NCBI GenBank assembly: GCA_034509425.1
Contig: JAVTVJ010000143.1
Span: 4,031,001-4,095,000 of the forward strand
From: Eopsaltria australis
Taxonomy: Eukaryota; Chordata; Aves; Passeriformes; Petroicidae
Direction: 5' to 3'
DNA length: 64,000 bases
Both the position numbers and the translations under genes were made by a program. The stretch's first letter is position 1, and every line of letters begins with the position of its first letter. The notes beneath the pieces are model-generated. The model ran no database searches. It was not told the origin of the DNA and saw nothing but the letters and a program-made list of their open reading frames with translations. This document shows positions 52,201-64,000 of the stretch, piece by piece.

Positions 52201-55200
52201 CTGAGACAAATCTTGAGACTGCATTTATTTTAACAGTACATCTCACAGATGGCTGATCCAGCCAACCTAAAAGGGCTACAGCACCTTGTAAGAGGAGCTA
52301 ATGTCTAACATGACACACAACAAAATATTTGTTTAGCAGAGAAGAAAAAACAGGGGCTTTTGCTTGCTAAAACTGGCCAACCTCACTCACATAATTAACT
52401 CTATTGATTTCAAGAGATTTAGACTGAGAAACCTTTAAAGTGGGGTTGATCTCATCTGACTGTAAACACTTACAAAGTGGATATCTACATGAGAGTGAGT
52501 CAGCTTAAGCTCCTTTTACAGCAGGGATCTGCATGAGGGTTATTAAACTTCAGTCCCTCTACCATTTGTGGAGAGAAGCAGCTGCTTCCATGGAGAAATG
52601 TAAAGAAATGTTCTAGATTGGGTTGAGTTGAGCCTCTTTCTTTACAGGGAGCCTTGACACGAACTTTTGATCACCTAAATCCCTCTCCCACTCTCCATAA
52701 AGGAAGTGAAAACCAGGATGCTGCTCAAAGTTTAAGGCAAAACAATTAAATAGGGTGCAGAGTCCTTTTCTATTATGAACAAAGGCGTATCTGAGCAGGA
52801 AGAAAGATAAGCAGAGCTCACACGACACCTCTGAACATCTTTTTTAAAACTACCCACTTTTAAAAGCATGCACTTTGTGCATGCTCCTGGCTCCTTTTCA
52901 CTCTGAAGAAAAAAGACTGTTGCTGCTTCAGAAGAGTTCCTCTAAAGCACCGATTTAAAATGAGCAATATTAAAATTATCATGCAAGACAGTTACCCATA
53001 TGAAACAAAATATTCAAATGTTAGTGAGACACAAAGTCACCCAAACTGCCAATCAAAATGATATCACAATTAATTTGAAACAGTTAAGTTTAAGAATACA
53101 CTTCCTTTAAAAATTAAGCTCCTGGTTTTTCTTTTTTTGTTTCTTTGGAAATAATAAATTATTTTTTGTCATTTCTATGACTTTTTCCCATCTTCCATGC
53201 TTCCATACAAAATCCAGCAATTTAGGGTAGCATTCAGCAGACTTGCACAAGGAACTAGCAGAAGACCCAAGTACATTTAATTGTCACTGGAGTTCTATTA
53301 CAGAACTTTGATCTAAGGCAGGTTTCAGTCTCATAGAAACTTTTAGGAAGAAATGAAAGAGACTACAGAGGAACAGGAGACCCTCTGCAACACTGAGACT
53401 TCCTTGTCTTCTTTCTGGACAACGCCATAAAATATAGAAATTGAGAGAATTACTCAGTTTGCTTTGTGGTGATTTTAATTCAACACTTGCCTGCAACAGC
53501 AAATCCTCGTGAACCTCATGCACACAAGTAACAAAGGGGAAATGTTAAATGCATGTCATGGCCAGAACACTGCTCTGTTCCCCAGCTACAAACAAGGACC
53601 CTGCCACATGCATTCAAGGCAGAAGAAGTTCAATTCAGAAGTCAACTCCAGGCTAAGCATAACTTTTAAAATAAATCCTGCCATTCATCAAGCCAAAGAG
53701 AGCTGACTCTTGGCCAGGATTTGGTGTGGGTTTATTTTTTCCCTTAAGTTGTGATCAACTGAAAAACCTCAGGCAAAATCCTAAAAGTTATCACAGTAAA
53801 ACTGTTGAATCAGTAAATGTACTAGGAAGAAAGCAAGCTTCTAGTATATTTTTTGCTCTATTTTGTTGTACAAATACATTTGTGTGGGGGTTTTGTTTCC
53901 CCCTTCTTCCTCTCAGCTGCAGAAGTAAATAAAGATACAGAAAAGCTGCATGAAAATTCTTTTTCAAGATGGTTATTTCATAAAAATGCTTTTCAAAGTT
54001 TACCTTGGACTTTTTTTGCAAGGGAATAAGTGCATTTTTCCCAAGGTGAATAACTAACATTTGCCCTCTCCATTTTAACTGGCACACAGGGAAAGCTGAA
54101 CTCATCAATGCAACTGCCATAATAAATTTTAATGTTCTGCACACACATTTTCTTACTCTTATACAACTGAGGAACACAAAAAAAAAACAACTTGTAAGAA
54201 GAAAATACTACACGTTCACAACAATTTGGAATATACAGAATAAACCACTGGGGCTTTTCTGGACTCATAAAAACTCAACAGCAACTGCTCCAGCCATAGC
54301 TCTCAAAAATTGGTCAAGGAACAGACTACAGATGGATCTGGAAAAACAACAGGGTCAGAGTGGAATTAATTTCTATCAAAATGCACAGGGAAGCAGATTA
54401 TCCCAGTGTCACTCATGCTGAGTGTGGCTTTACTGACCAAGCCAGTAGGATTGCAGGAGTCATTAGGATTAAGGAAAGAGTACTGTGCAATTCAGAAAAT
54501 ATAATATTTTGTCTGGAAAATTTCCAGCTCCAAGACAATGAAAAAAAAAATTCAGTAACTTTTAGAAGGCAATTGGGAGGTTAATCAAAGGCAGCATACA
54601 TTCTCAAAGACCAGAAAAATAAAATATGCAAATCTGGGATGCTTCTATTCTGGAGAATCATTATGGGAAAACTGATGTGTGGAAGAGGAAATGGATGTAC
54701 AGAATGTGCATTTCCATTAATTAAACTCCTGTCTCAGCAAAGCCTCTTTACTGGAATTCCTGAGCACCTAAAACTCAGTGAAACTTAGGGGTACACAACT
54801 TGCCTTGGAATCCTTTTCCTGACCTGTACAGAAGCACTTTAGGAGTAAATCAGCAGAACAAAGAGCTGCCCCCCCGCACTTTGTTTGGACCTTAAGCCAA
54901 GCAATAAAGTCAGCCAAAGAATCAATAGCTCAAAACATTCCATCAGAAGGAAAGTGTTCATGGCACCCAGGCCATTAGCACAAGCTTAATGAAATTAAGA
55001 TATTAACAGAGCAAATGGCAACCCAGCTCTCCTATAGGTTGTACTGCAGCTCTGAGTAAACACCAGCTTAGGCGGGCAAAGGGTCAGGGTTTCAGGGCTT
55101 TCAGAGGCAGGGGGAGGAAGGGAAGAGGTTTTGCTTTTAAACACACATTAGAAACTGGAGATTCCTGGAGAGAGATGAATTAATAATTAAACAGAGCTTC

Positions 55201-55473
55201 TGGGTTGAAAAACCAGTCAATAACATACATTAAGATCAGACGTTCCTTAAAAAAAACTGGCAAATGTGGGGTTCCAGAGGTTTGGTATTCACACGTAAGA
55301 ATTTCTATTTATATCCCTCATTACTCGATCAAATTAATGCTAAATGCAAGAATTTTTAAACTGCAGTTCCTTACAGTGTTGTGTTTAAAACTTATAGTAA
55401 TTTACAAAATATTCCTACTTACCTACCATAATTGTCTTTATTGTTCTTCTAGGGAAAGAGTTAAGTGATTACA
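49231..55473. other. Unique non-coding DNA
   Basis: No gene is recognised. The longest frame (128 codons, minus strand at 53,791-54,177) has no known motif. At 55,423-55,448 on the minus strand, an acceptor-like CTTAACTCTTTCCCTAG and a donor-like GGTAG then GTAAGT enclose only 26 bp. If the leader exon at 49,046-49,230 is real, a promoter and first exon would lie at higher coordinates, but no CpG island or clear promoter is visible between there and 64,000. Confidence 0.65.
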
Positions 55474-55516
55474 TTGGTTTGGGGGTTGGGGTTTGGTTGT
55501 TTGAGGGTTTTTTGTG
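55474..55516 (+). repeat. G/T-rich low-complexity stretch
   Basis: Forty-odd bases are almost entirely G and T, with G runs of 5, 4, 2 and 3 (GGTTTGGGGGTTGGGGTTTG and onwards). A two-layer G-quadruplex is possible on this strand; a three-layer one would lack a fourth long run. Similar G/T-rich strings are frequent in bird genomes, sometimes beside retroelement ends, but no element is recognisable here. Confidence 0.7.
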
Positions 55517-56721
55517 ATCTTTGTGTAAACAATTTCATGAAAGTGAAATTTTAGAAGAAAAACAATTGCCTTCTGTCAATAACTTGCTAGACAGCTCTTA
55601 CTAAGGCATGAATTAAAATGGGTTTTACTGTGAAAGTATCAGCTCACCATAATGGACAGGAACTCCTGTTCATGTATAGTACTAACACAGTTCTTAATGG
55701 CTTTGTTGCCTCTACAGCAAATTTTCAGACTTCATTTGGGGAAGTTCTAACAAGGTATAAAACATTTGCTACAGCACTGAATTACATTACAGGAAACCAC
55801 AGAAAATATATGCTTTACAAACAAACCATGTTGTAGTCACCAAATGAAGTAAGATTTTTTTACAAGTTTCAGTCATTGTCAAGACAATCCATAACTCTAC
55901 AGAGGCCTGCTGGCTGAAATTTTGCCAAGGTAATACAAAGTACAGAGCTGACAGGACCAAAACCTGATGGACTCTCAGAGTTTCCCTTGCTAGGCCAAAC
56001 TGCACAATTTTATTTTTTTCTTCCTGAACAGGACATGGTAACCCTGCAAATGTGCCTGCTCTGCCACCTTGAAATAGCACACAATTTCAAAAAGGGGGAT
56101 GGAAACTACATCTGAACCATAAAAAGCCGCTCCCAAAAAGAAACACAGCTCCTTCCTCACACATCTTTATTTCTTCTTGACAAATTTAAAAGTATAAGGC
56201 AGTATTCCCTGTGCAGTGCAATGCAAGAAAAGGAACTTCATCCAAACTAGTACCGAAAGAAACACAAGGGCCCCAGTCCCAGTGTGTACAAAATTGACAC
56301 AAGGTCACTAAAGCAGTTAGCATATAAATTGAGCCAAACAAGAGGAGATAAGTATGTCCTCTGACAAAGGAGATTCCCAACAAAAACAGCAAAAGCATTT
56401 CCATTATGGAAGAAAAAAAGGACTTATTAAAAATGTAGCAACATTTATCTTCCTGCTGCAAACATTCTTTTAGCCATTCTGTTTATTGCAGAGGGCCCCA
56501 AACAGTGTCAAGTTTCTGTGCTTTGTTTCAGAAAAATATTCATACACAGGCTCATTATGGTATGTCCCAAAAACAATTTGCCATGTAAATATAATGACTG
56601 ATTGAATTTGACAAGCCTCCTTCTAGAACAGTAAACACTGAAGCTTTTGTTTGGGGATATTAATCAGCTCAGCAAGCTCAACGTGTCACCTGTGCCAGAA
56701 TGGAAGAAAAATCATCCCCAC

Positions 56722-56916
56722 CTGCTGGTGAAACAGCCACCAGTAATATCCAAAGGAGGCAGGACCATTCATAGAAATAATTACTCTGGATCCCAGATAT
56801 TCCAGCAGGCAGCTTTCCACCAGACACTCATCTTTCCTGTCACTGATCATCCCGTTAGCAATAATGATCCTGCTCCAATGGCTGCGGAGGTCCAAACGGA
56901 AGCCTGGGAGATCTTT
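56722..56916 (-). other. Candidate 195-bp exon, minus strand (unconfirmed)
   Basis: On the minus strand the segment follows TTCTCAGTTTGCAG and ends CACCAGCAG then GTGGGG. It is exactly 65 codons in phase 0 at both ends and includes GFRLDLRSHWSRIIIANG and GSRVIISMNGPASFGYYWW. Codon pattern favours G in first position and three CpGs are present, both mildly protein-like. The acceptor is weak, with several competing AGs and a short pyrimidine tract. The plus strand is also open for about 100 codons over the same bases (56,647-56,955). I recognise no protein on either strand. Confidence 0.15.
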
Positions 56917-58069
56917 CTGCAAACTGAGAACTGCAAATCCAGACAGATGTTGTAATTCCCCTCCACACTGCCTCAGGGGCCTGTATTTGCACCTTAATAC
57001 AGAGTGAAGACTGTGCTCACTACACTGAGAAGATCTTACATCTTGTAAAGCTGACTTTAATTTAAGAATAATTAGAAAACACAGATGTCAGGGAGTAGGA
57101 CACCAAAATTCCTAACTGCAACTTGGCCATCAGCAGGTCATATTGACATTCTTACCTCCTGCTGTTCAGTGGCAAAGAACATTACTGACAGTTTGTTTTC
57201 AAGTTCAGGTTCCTGCAGAAGGGCAAGTGATTATGTAAAAATCAACTGGCTCACTGAAGTGGTGAAGTCAGTGCTCTGAGGAATGCCAAAATGCCACCTG
57301 CAGCTGTAAAACACTAATTTCTTATAGGAGGATATCACACGTGCTGAGCAAACAGGAAAAACCTTCAGATAACGACAAAAATTATCCTCCATGAGTTCAG
57401 ACATTAAAAACTTTATCTGTCCCATTGGGATGGTGTATGTTTTGAAAATTCCAAGCTTGCCATAATTAAGCCCAAAAAATGTCAAAAACTCAGCCCTTCC
57501 CACTGACTGAGTCTCTCAAGCTCTGCAAGCGTGCCTGTGCAACCTGACAATTTTCCATCTAGTTTTCACTTTTTTTTTTACATTCTCTGATCCCTGCCAA
57601 TGGGACAGTTGGGTCCTGAAACTAAGCCTGGAGTGGTGAAAAGCCAGCTCCATGTTTCAGTGTCCTTCTCCTAGAGATGCTGGATGCCAACAGCCACTGT
57701 ATTTCCTACTCACAGCCTTCAAGAGCCCATGTGATCCCATCAAGCTGAGCAAATGGACAGTCAGCTCAGATGATCTTCTGCAATAGCTGGAAATAGCAAA
57801 GAACACTTTCTGTCTCATTCACTAATACTGCTGCTAATTTTGCTGTGCCCCAGTTTCTCATCCATCTGCAATCAGAATTCAGTTTAGCTGATGGAAAAGG
57901 AAGCACACCACAGTACACACCAGGACGTTGCAGTCACCTTAGCAGAATGAATATTCCCATTTCTGCTCAGAAATTCTTCCCAAAGGCTTAGGAAGGACCT
58001 AGGATATGATTAAGTAAATCAGAGCACTGAGCACAAGAGCAGATAACATCAATTTTCCTTTGGACTTAG
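56917..58069. other. Unique non-coding DNA, no gene seen
   Basis: Unique sequence with frames up to 90 codons and no recognised product. A T10 run lies at 57,570-57,579. Confidence 0.65.
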
Positions 58070-58131
58070 TTCTGGGGTTAATGCAAGCGCTTTTGAAAAT
58101 TTTGCAATGTTCAGGAAATTACTGGGAGCAG
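58070..58131 (+). other. Candidate 62-bp exon, plus strand (unconfirmed)
   Basis: The segment is preceded by AATTTTCCTTTGGACTTAG and ends GGGAGCAG then GTGAGT, close to the ideal donor. The open phase reads LGLMQALLKILQCSGNYWEQ up to the splice point. The segment is short and unrecognised, and the acceptor is moderate. No partner exon was identified on the plus strand, so a pseudo-exon is likely. Confidence 0.12.
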
Positions 58132-61053
58132 GTGAGTGCTCTCTCCCATGCACATTGTCTGACAGTGAATGTTAATAAATGCAGCTTTTCAACTGGCACA
58201 AGAGAGAACCCACAGTGTCTCCCTCTATTATCTGGAGGAGACTTCTATGGACATAGTTATTTCCAAGATTTTTAACCTCTGATTACATCAATTTGACTGC
58301 TAGATTTCAAAGTTACTAGAAAGGTAGATGGATTGCTTTCTTAACAATTCAGATTCAGAAGTAAAAAATACAAAGCTTATGAGATAACCCAGTAGGTATC
58401 TGATTCCTCCTTTTAATGCCAACATTACTGGTAATAATTTTAAGCAATTACATAGTAAGCAAAATGTATTGTGTGAATTCCTCAGAATTTCTATTAGCTG
58501 GTGTTTTACCAGGTATGCCCCAATCAATTTAATTTTTTTTTTCTTGGAAAGGTAACACACACTAAAGGAGATTAAGTAGTGAAGGCTCCAAAGTAATTTA
58601 CAGAAAAAAAAAAAAAATCAAAACATATCTAAGAGACCTCTAGAAATGAGACTTACAAGTTTTTCAAAAACATTTCACTGAAATTCAGCTCTTCTGACAG
58701 CTGTATATTTTTTCATTTCTAATTTGAAGGTTTTTACCCACACTGTCCAATGATTTGACTGCACTTTGTGTGGCAGGTAAGAGGCAGTGCCTAAAACATG
58801 TCAGGGCAATCAAGAACTAATTTAAAACATAAATATCAACAGAGTCATTCAAGAAGTGGCATACACTGAACAACTTGACACAACTTGCATTCAGTCCCTG
58901 GAGCCTTTCTTACAATTCTACATGGGGCTCCAAGGCTGAGACATTCAAAGAATGGCATTCTTGAGGCAGTAGAAAGGAAGCATGTTGCACAACTGGCTGC
59001 TTTCACATTTCTGGAAAACAAGTCATAACAGGAACATAAGGAAACTAACCTTACCTTTCGTGGTTTTTTAGTAAAGTGGATCAAGCTGCTAGAGAAAAAA
59101 TGAATTTTCATTCCCCCTTATGCTATTTTGAATTACAAGTACTCACTGAAATTTGGCTGCTTACAGAGTTTAGGACCGACACTTTTAGCAGTTACTTAGT
59201 TTTCAAAAAATCTCTTTCAAAGAGAGTGGCAGCATGGGAACTCCTGCATGTCTGCAACAGACAGCCCATGGCTTAACTTATCTTTTCCTAACTACTTTTA
59301 TCTACAAGTTCCCAAAGTCCACCAAGTGAAAACTCCTCACTTATTACAGACAAGGTGCACAGGGTTTAAATAATTAGGTTAACAGGGGGGAGGGAAAACC
59401 ACTCCTAGAAAACAGAAGACATTAATGAATTTAATTAATGGGACAGGAAGTGGTAAAGGAGAAAAGGTCACCATGCTCTTCACTGGCCCTTAAGCACATT
59501 CTACCACATGGCACTTCTGCAGTGGTTTAAACTATTTAAATTTTCAACCATATTCTAATTGCTTGACTGCTACCTCCTTTGTATCTCTAGTCAACCCATT
59601 CTAGTTCACATTTTGGGTTTGGAGCTGCCAAGGCAAGCTGAAATAAAAACACTGCTAGGCATGAGATGACTTGAAAACACATCCTGCTCACTGCTGGGAA
59701 AAGGAATGTGGCCAAAACCCCCATGCTCAGGTCTCAAGTATCAATCACAGCAGTTACCTGTAGGAATATTATGTTTGTTCACTTAAGGGGGGGGTGTAAG
59801 ACTTCCCCTTAAAATACTGGAACTGAAAGATGGGAAATGTAAATGTGTAAATTCCTTCAGTCAGGGCCTTCTACTCCCAGTGTTACTCCTGCTGTCTGAG
59901 GTGACTTCATAAAATAGCATTTTTATTTTTTTAATCTAAAAGACAGAGCTACCCATTCCAATGAAATAAACAGGACTTCTCAGCTTTATTTTAATAGCAG
60001 TGAAAAGGGTATCTTGTATTGAATTAGCCCTTCTAGGTAAATTGCTTGAATAAATCCTTCTTGTTGGATGATAATTGAATGAGCATGGGGAATTTTGACA
60101 GTTCCAGGTGTCAAGAAGTTGGGAGAAAATAACATCTGTTCTCATCAAATAGCAGAAAGGCAAATTCAAAGTCACTCTTAATAAATGTGTAGCACAAACA
60201 CTGAACAGAGAGCAGAAGAGATACATTAAAAACATTTTTAAAGTTAAATTACGCTTTTTTCATAGCTGAATGCAGCAAAGCAAAACTGCTACATCCTACT
60301 TTGTTGTTTTATCATTTTTTTTCCAGTCACACCTCTCACTATCACAAGTTGCCAGTGTGAGTAAACCCCTCCCATTCTCTGCAGCACGTTCATTGTGAAA
60401 ACAGCCAGACAGTGCCATGGCACTCACTGACACCCAAGAACAGCACGAGTCTTAAAACAGGCAGCAGAGAACACACTGGTTACTATTTGCCATGGCCTGG
60501 AATTTGACACAGTATTTTTTACCACTCCTATAATAATTATGTTACCTTTTACACTTGTGAATACTTTGATTCACTTCCCCATCCTCATGCTTCAGACCCA
60601 GTGCTTACATGGTGGTAAGAGAAAAGCAGCTCCACAGATGTGAGGTGGAGCCCCCTCCATGGTCCCAGCGTGGGCTGTGGGTGATGCAGGGCATAATTCT
60701 GGGGCATCAGAGGGGACAAAGAGAGAGTCCCTGCTTTTCACACATCGTTCTGCTCCCTCCCCAGCCCCACAGTGCCTCAGATCTCTGAACTACTGCAGCA
60801 TGGCCATGACAGCAATTTATGGGAGTCCAACAGAGATAAGATTTTAGAGCAAGGACTTTGAGTACAGTCACACTGACTGAGAACTCAATTCAGGGGCTCT
60901 CTGTCACATTCTTTCCGTGGGAATAATGCAGTCTAAAAACATAATTTAATATCTATCAGTACCTTAAGGTTTTTAACATAAGGAAAAAAATCTTATGACA
61001 GAACAGCTGCTTCCAGGACTTCCTTGTTCTCATTTTCAAATGAAAACCTTGTA
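58132..61053. other. Unique non-coding DNA with homopolymers
   Basis: AT-rich sequence without a recognisable gene. A14 lies at 58,604-58,617 and G8 at 59,787-59,794. At 59,420-59,440 a small inverted repeat (CATTAAT, 7-nt loop, ATTAATG) contains TAAT homeodomain-type cores, too common to interpret. A GC-richer patch at about 60,590-60,840 shows no exon. Confidence 0.65.
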
Positions 61054-61074
61054 TTTTTTTTTTTTTTTTTTTTT
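61054..61074 (+). repeat. Poly(T) run, 21 bases
   Basis: Twenty-one consecutive T residues form the longest homopolymer in the window. It could be the reversed poly(A) tail of a minus-strand retrocopy lying to the right (61,075 onwards). No gene-like sequence was recognised there and no flanking duplication was seen, so this is only a possibility. Confidence 0.95.
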
Positions 61075-64000
61075 AGTAACAGAAAGGGTATAAATGCACA
61101 GTGCCTTCAGAGATGACTTTACTACTTAAAAGTTGATCTGGACAGTTAGAAACAATAATCCAACTGCTGGAGAAGCAAATACCCAGAATTATCTTCCACT
61201 GATTCTGTGCCAGCACACGGAACACTGAATAACTCCTTCTCTCTGTTACTTCCTTCCCTAAGACAGATAAACAGATTTTTTAAGGAAGTTACACGGCATT
61301 CTTACCTGGCAAAACCAGCCACAAAAGCCAGGTTAAAGGCACAAGCTTTTTTGTGTTAACTTGCCAAGAAACATTCCCTGTGGCTGACCCAACACTTCAA
61401 ACATTCTGAGAGTTCTTATTCCTGTAAGAATGTTCTCAACGTCAAGACAGCCACTCACAGCCCAAAAGCTGTTCACACAAAGCTCTTAGTAAAAAACTGT
61501 GATCAGAAAGTCATTGGTGAGTAGAACTAGGCATAATCCAAAAAAATATCACTCTCCATGATCACCCCACTTTTGTATTTACCACCTCATTATTTTAGCA
61601 ACACTTGGAGCTCTGTAACCTCCATCCAGTTCAACCATGGAGTTAGTGACTGCAGTCAGGGTATTTCCCTGCTGACAGGCACACAGAGGGTGTTTTGGGG
61701 TGAGGGGCTGATTATCCATCAATCCCTGGAAAAGGGAACTGGTAAACACACAGCCACGTGGGACAGAGTTTGTGATGACACTTTTGCACCACATCTCCTG
61801 TACCTCTCTGCTTTTTTGCCACAGACATCTCTCTCCCTAAAAGTATGAAGACAATACTGGTATTTCACCAGGTATTGCAACCTTTTGCCAGACTGTAACA
61901 GAAGCTTTTGTTTTCCTCTTCATCTCAGAACACAAATAGAAACAGTCTTTGAAATATATTTAGACTAAACTTTTTTTTAAATGTTAATTTTCAGGAATGT
62001 TGCCAATCCACTTTTAGCAGATGGTTTGCTATTTAATGTCTCCAGGCAGGCAGAAAAGCTTTAATCAATAGAATCAAAAGGAATGTTGAGAAATTACATG
62101 CAATTTTACAAAATCAAAGGCATTTCCTACACATTGTCAAGCAGACAAAAAACATATTGACATGTTGTTACTGCAAGGAGCTGAGGAATGCTTCCCACAT
62201 TACAACACTATATTTCCTTTCACATGTTTTCAAATCTCCACATTTCCTCCTAACAAGGAATTTTACCCTGTCAAAAATTCAGAAATTCTCCAAGAGCAGC
62301 ATGATTAAGAAAAAAAGAATCCAGGGCTGAGCGGTTAAAAACCTACCCTCTAAAGCTGGCAGTGCCCACATAAAAAGCTTTACCTCTGCTTACTTATTCA
62401 AACAAGAAATCAGTAGTGTGGCTCTCCATTCACTCTGGGGCCCAGTGTTCCACCTGCATCTGCCAGCATCCAGGAAAAGAGACAAAAAGGGCAGGGATCA
62501 GCCTATTACTCAATTACTGCAGAGAGCACTGACAACTGTCTGAAAACCTGATTCCAATGCTCCTCAGGCAGTATTTCCATCCTGTGCACTTCCAGGCTGC
62601 TCCTGCCATACTGAGATATTTTGCAAACACTCTTATGTGCTCTAACCAAGCTCTTGCTTTGGTGCTTGCATTACCATTTACAAACTTCCATGGAAGCCCC
62701 TGTCAGGCGATGGGGAAGCCCCTTCCTACCTTCCAGACAAGATATATGGATCCTTAGCTTAACCATATTTTTATAGAGGGAGATCATATAGGAAATACTG
62801 TAGATATATTTAATATTTCTGTATTCATTCACATGCAAAATTTTGTCCCAGTACTTAAATGAGAGCAGTAGAATCAGCATTGTGAAGGTGCTTTCAACAA
62901 ATTTTATGTAATAAAGACATAAGCTGTGCTGAAAACTCAAGTGTGTTGATAGAATTGCACTTATAGGAAATATAACAATGAAGCAATGAGATTTAAATGT
63001 TTCTATACCAAAAGCATTCCCGTTACAATAGCAGCGAGTGGGAATGATGTATCCAAACATAAGTCTTCTGTTGTGATTTTTTTACAGGTTTTTCTGGTCT
63101 TGCTGCTTTTAGTGCCTAAATTCACCAGTCTTCTTGGCATAGTGTACAGCTTTACACATCCCCTTGGAACTTGTGTTTGGGTTTTTCTGTTGCTGGTTTG
63201 TTTGGTTTATGTCTAACGGTTTTAAATTCATTTTAAACTTGCACAGCTTTACAGCCACGTGAAAACATTAGCCAAATGGAAGCTTGAAATACCTCTATCA
63301 GTTACCTCTAAATTTAAAGATGTCATAATCCTTTATGGCTGACATCATGTTGTGAAGTCACAGAGTTCTAACTCTGAAAAACCAGGATCAAAACAACAAC
63401 ATACAATTATAATACTGGAGACCAAAAGCACCACAATTTTGGTTCCAAGCCCAGTGTTTTGCTTATGATAGTCTGGCTGTATGGAAAAAAAAATACTTCT
63501 TACTTCATAGAAGGTGCTACACATGTTTTAAAAGATCCATATAAACTAAATCAAATAGATTGAAGTCTTTATTTTTTGAATGCTACATTTGGGGTTAATT
63601 AACAAGCAAGTATTTGTAGCAATCTACTAGAAGTGAAACTGGTTTTGAGAGCAGCAGGAAGGCAAAAGGTTTTCAGAAGAGAATCAAAAATGCTGCATAA
63701 CTTCTTTCCACTCCATGAAAACTCACTAGCACCAGTTTCACCAGTTTCAGTAACACCAGCAGAAACTCCATGGTTTCCACTCAATAACTGCAATTTCATA
63801 TCAACTAAACACGGATAAAACATTCAAGTAGTTTTGTGCAGCTTGTAGCTTTTGCTGTACTTTTCTCCTCCTTGACCCTCCTCATCCTCTAAACTGTTAA
63901 ATGTGAACACGTCTTCTAATCAGAAATTCCACAGAAATTACAGCATACTACTCCCACACCCTTCACTTGAGCAACTTAAAATATTCCTGTTAGCACAAGT
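61075..64000. other. Unique non-coding DNA to the window end
   Basis: No gene or known repeat is recognised. The longest frame is 129 codons on the minus strand (62,671-63,060). It is AT-rich, Tyr/Ile-rich and lacks protein-like codon choice, so it is taken as chance. Near 63,170-63,210 a T/G-rich string is low-complexity. Confidence 0.65.

Noticed and set aside
62671..63060. 129-codon minus-strand open frame
   Set aside because: AT-rich and dominated by Ile, Tyr, Phe and Lys codons, as expected of non-coding AT-rich DNA.
1..64000. Excess of C over G on the plus strand, which could point to minus-strand transcription
   Set aside because: A first hand count of 22 blocks gave C 315 against G 205, but a second set of 32 other blocks gave C 393 against G 374. 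The signal is not stable between samples, so I do not rely on it. A full count by 1-kb bins would settle it.
1..64000. tRNA, U6 or other small RNA genes
   Set aside because: No B-box-like GGTTCRA motif with a matching stem, and no recognisable snRNA sequence, was seen on either strand by eye.
1..64000. CRISPR array, operon or phage-like system
   Set aside because: CpG depletion and CR1 fragments place this in a vertebrate genome. There are no regularly spaced repeats and no dense coding.

Overview
This window looks like nuclear DNA from a bird, probably a songbird or relative. The main evidence is two fragments of CR1, the dominant avian LINE: one antisense 3' end at about 1.08-1.15 kb and one sense 3' end at about 8.54-8.80 kb. 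In 22 evenly spaced 60-base blocks counted by hand (1,320 bases), G+C is about 39%. CpG occurs 8 times against about 49 expected from base composition. Such strong CpG loss is typical of methylated vertebrate DNA. There are no dense reading frames, ribosome-binding sites or operons of the kind seen in a prokaryotic genome. Bird as a class is well supported; order or species is inference.

No gene can be named. The longest open frames (188, 150 and 135 codons) are close to what chance gives in 64 kb at this composition, and I recognise no protein family in any of them. The window is most simply a large intron or an intergenic region. Along it: 1-8.5 kb is unique AT-rich sequence with the first CR1; 8.5-8.8 kb is the second CR1; 9-35 kb is unique sequence with scattered pyrimidine and purine tracts, an AT-alternating patch with a 14-bp palindrome near 13.9 kb and a CpG-richer patch near 15 kb; 35-47 kb holds an AT-rich inverted repeat (35.9 kb), poly(A) runs, a GC-richer patch (38 kb), a (TAA)n microsatellite (42.7 kb) and a two-copy tandem duplication (46.9 kb); 47-64 kb holds the best exon candidate and further homopolymers.

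The strongest gene-like signal is on the minus strand at 49,046-49,230. A good acceptor is followed by 95 nt, then an ATG with A at -3, 30 open codons with basic residues followed by a leucine/phenylalanine core, and a GTAAGT donor. It resembles a leader exon carrying 5' UTR plus a signal peptide or signal anchor. It remains a hypothesis, because pseudo-exons are common in vertebrate introns. Weaker exon-like segments lie near 15.0 and 15.2 kb, 32.5 kb, 37.1 kb, 38.0 kb, 44.0 kb, 55.4 kb, 56.8 kb and 58.1 kb. They lie on both strands and their phases do not join into one transcript.

I found no rRNA, tRNA, CRISPR array, complete transposon, CpG island or convincing new biological system. What the window offers is testable exon candidates and a few local DNA structures.
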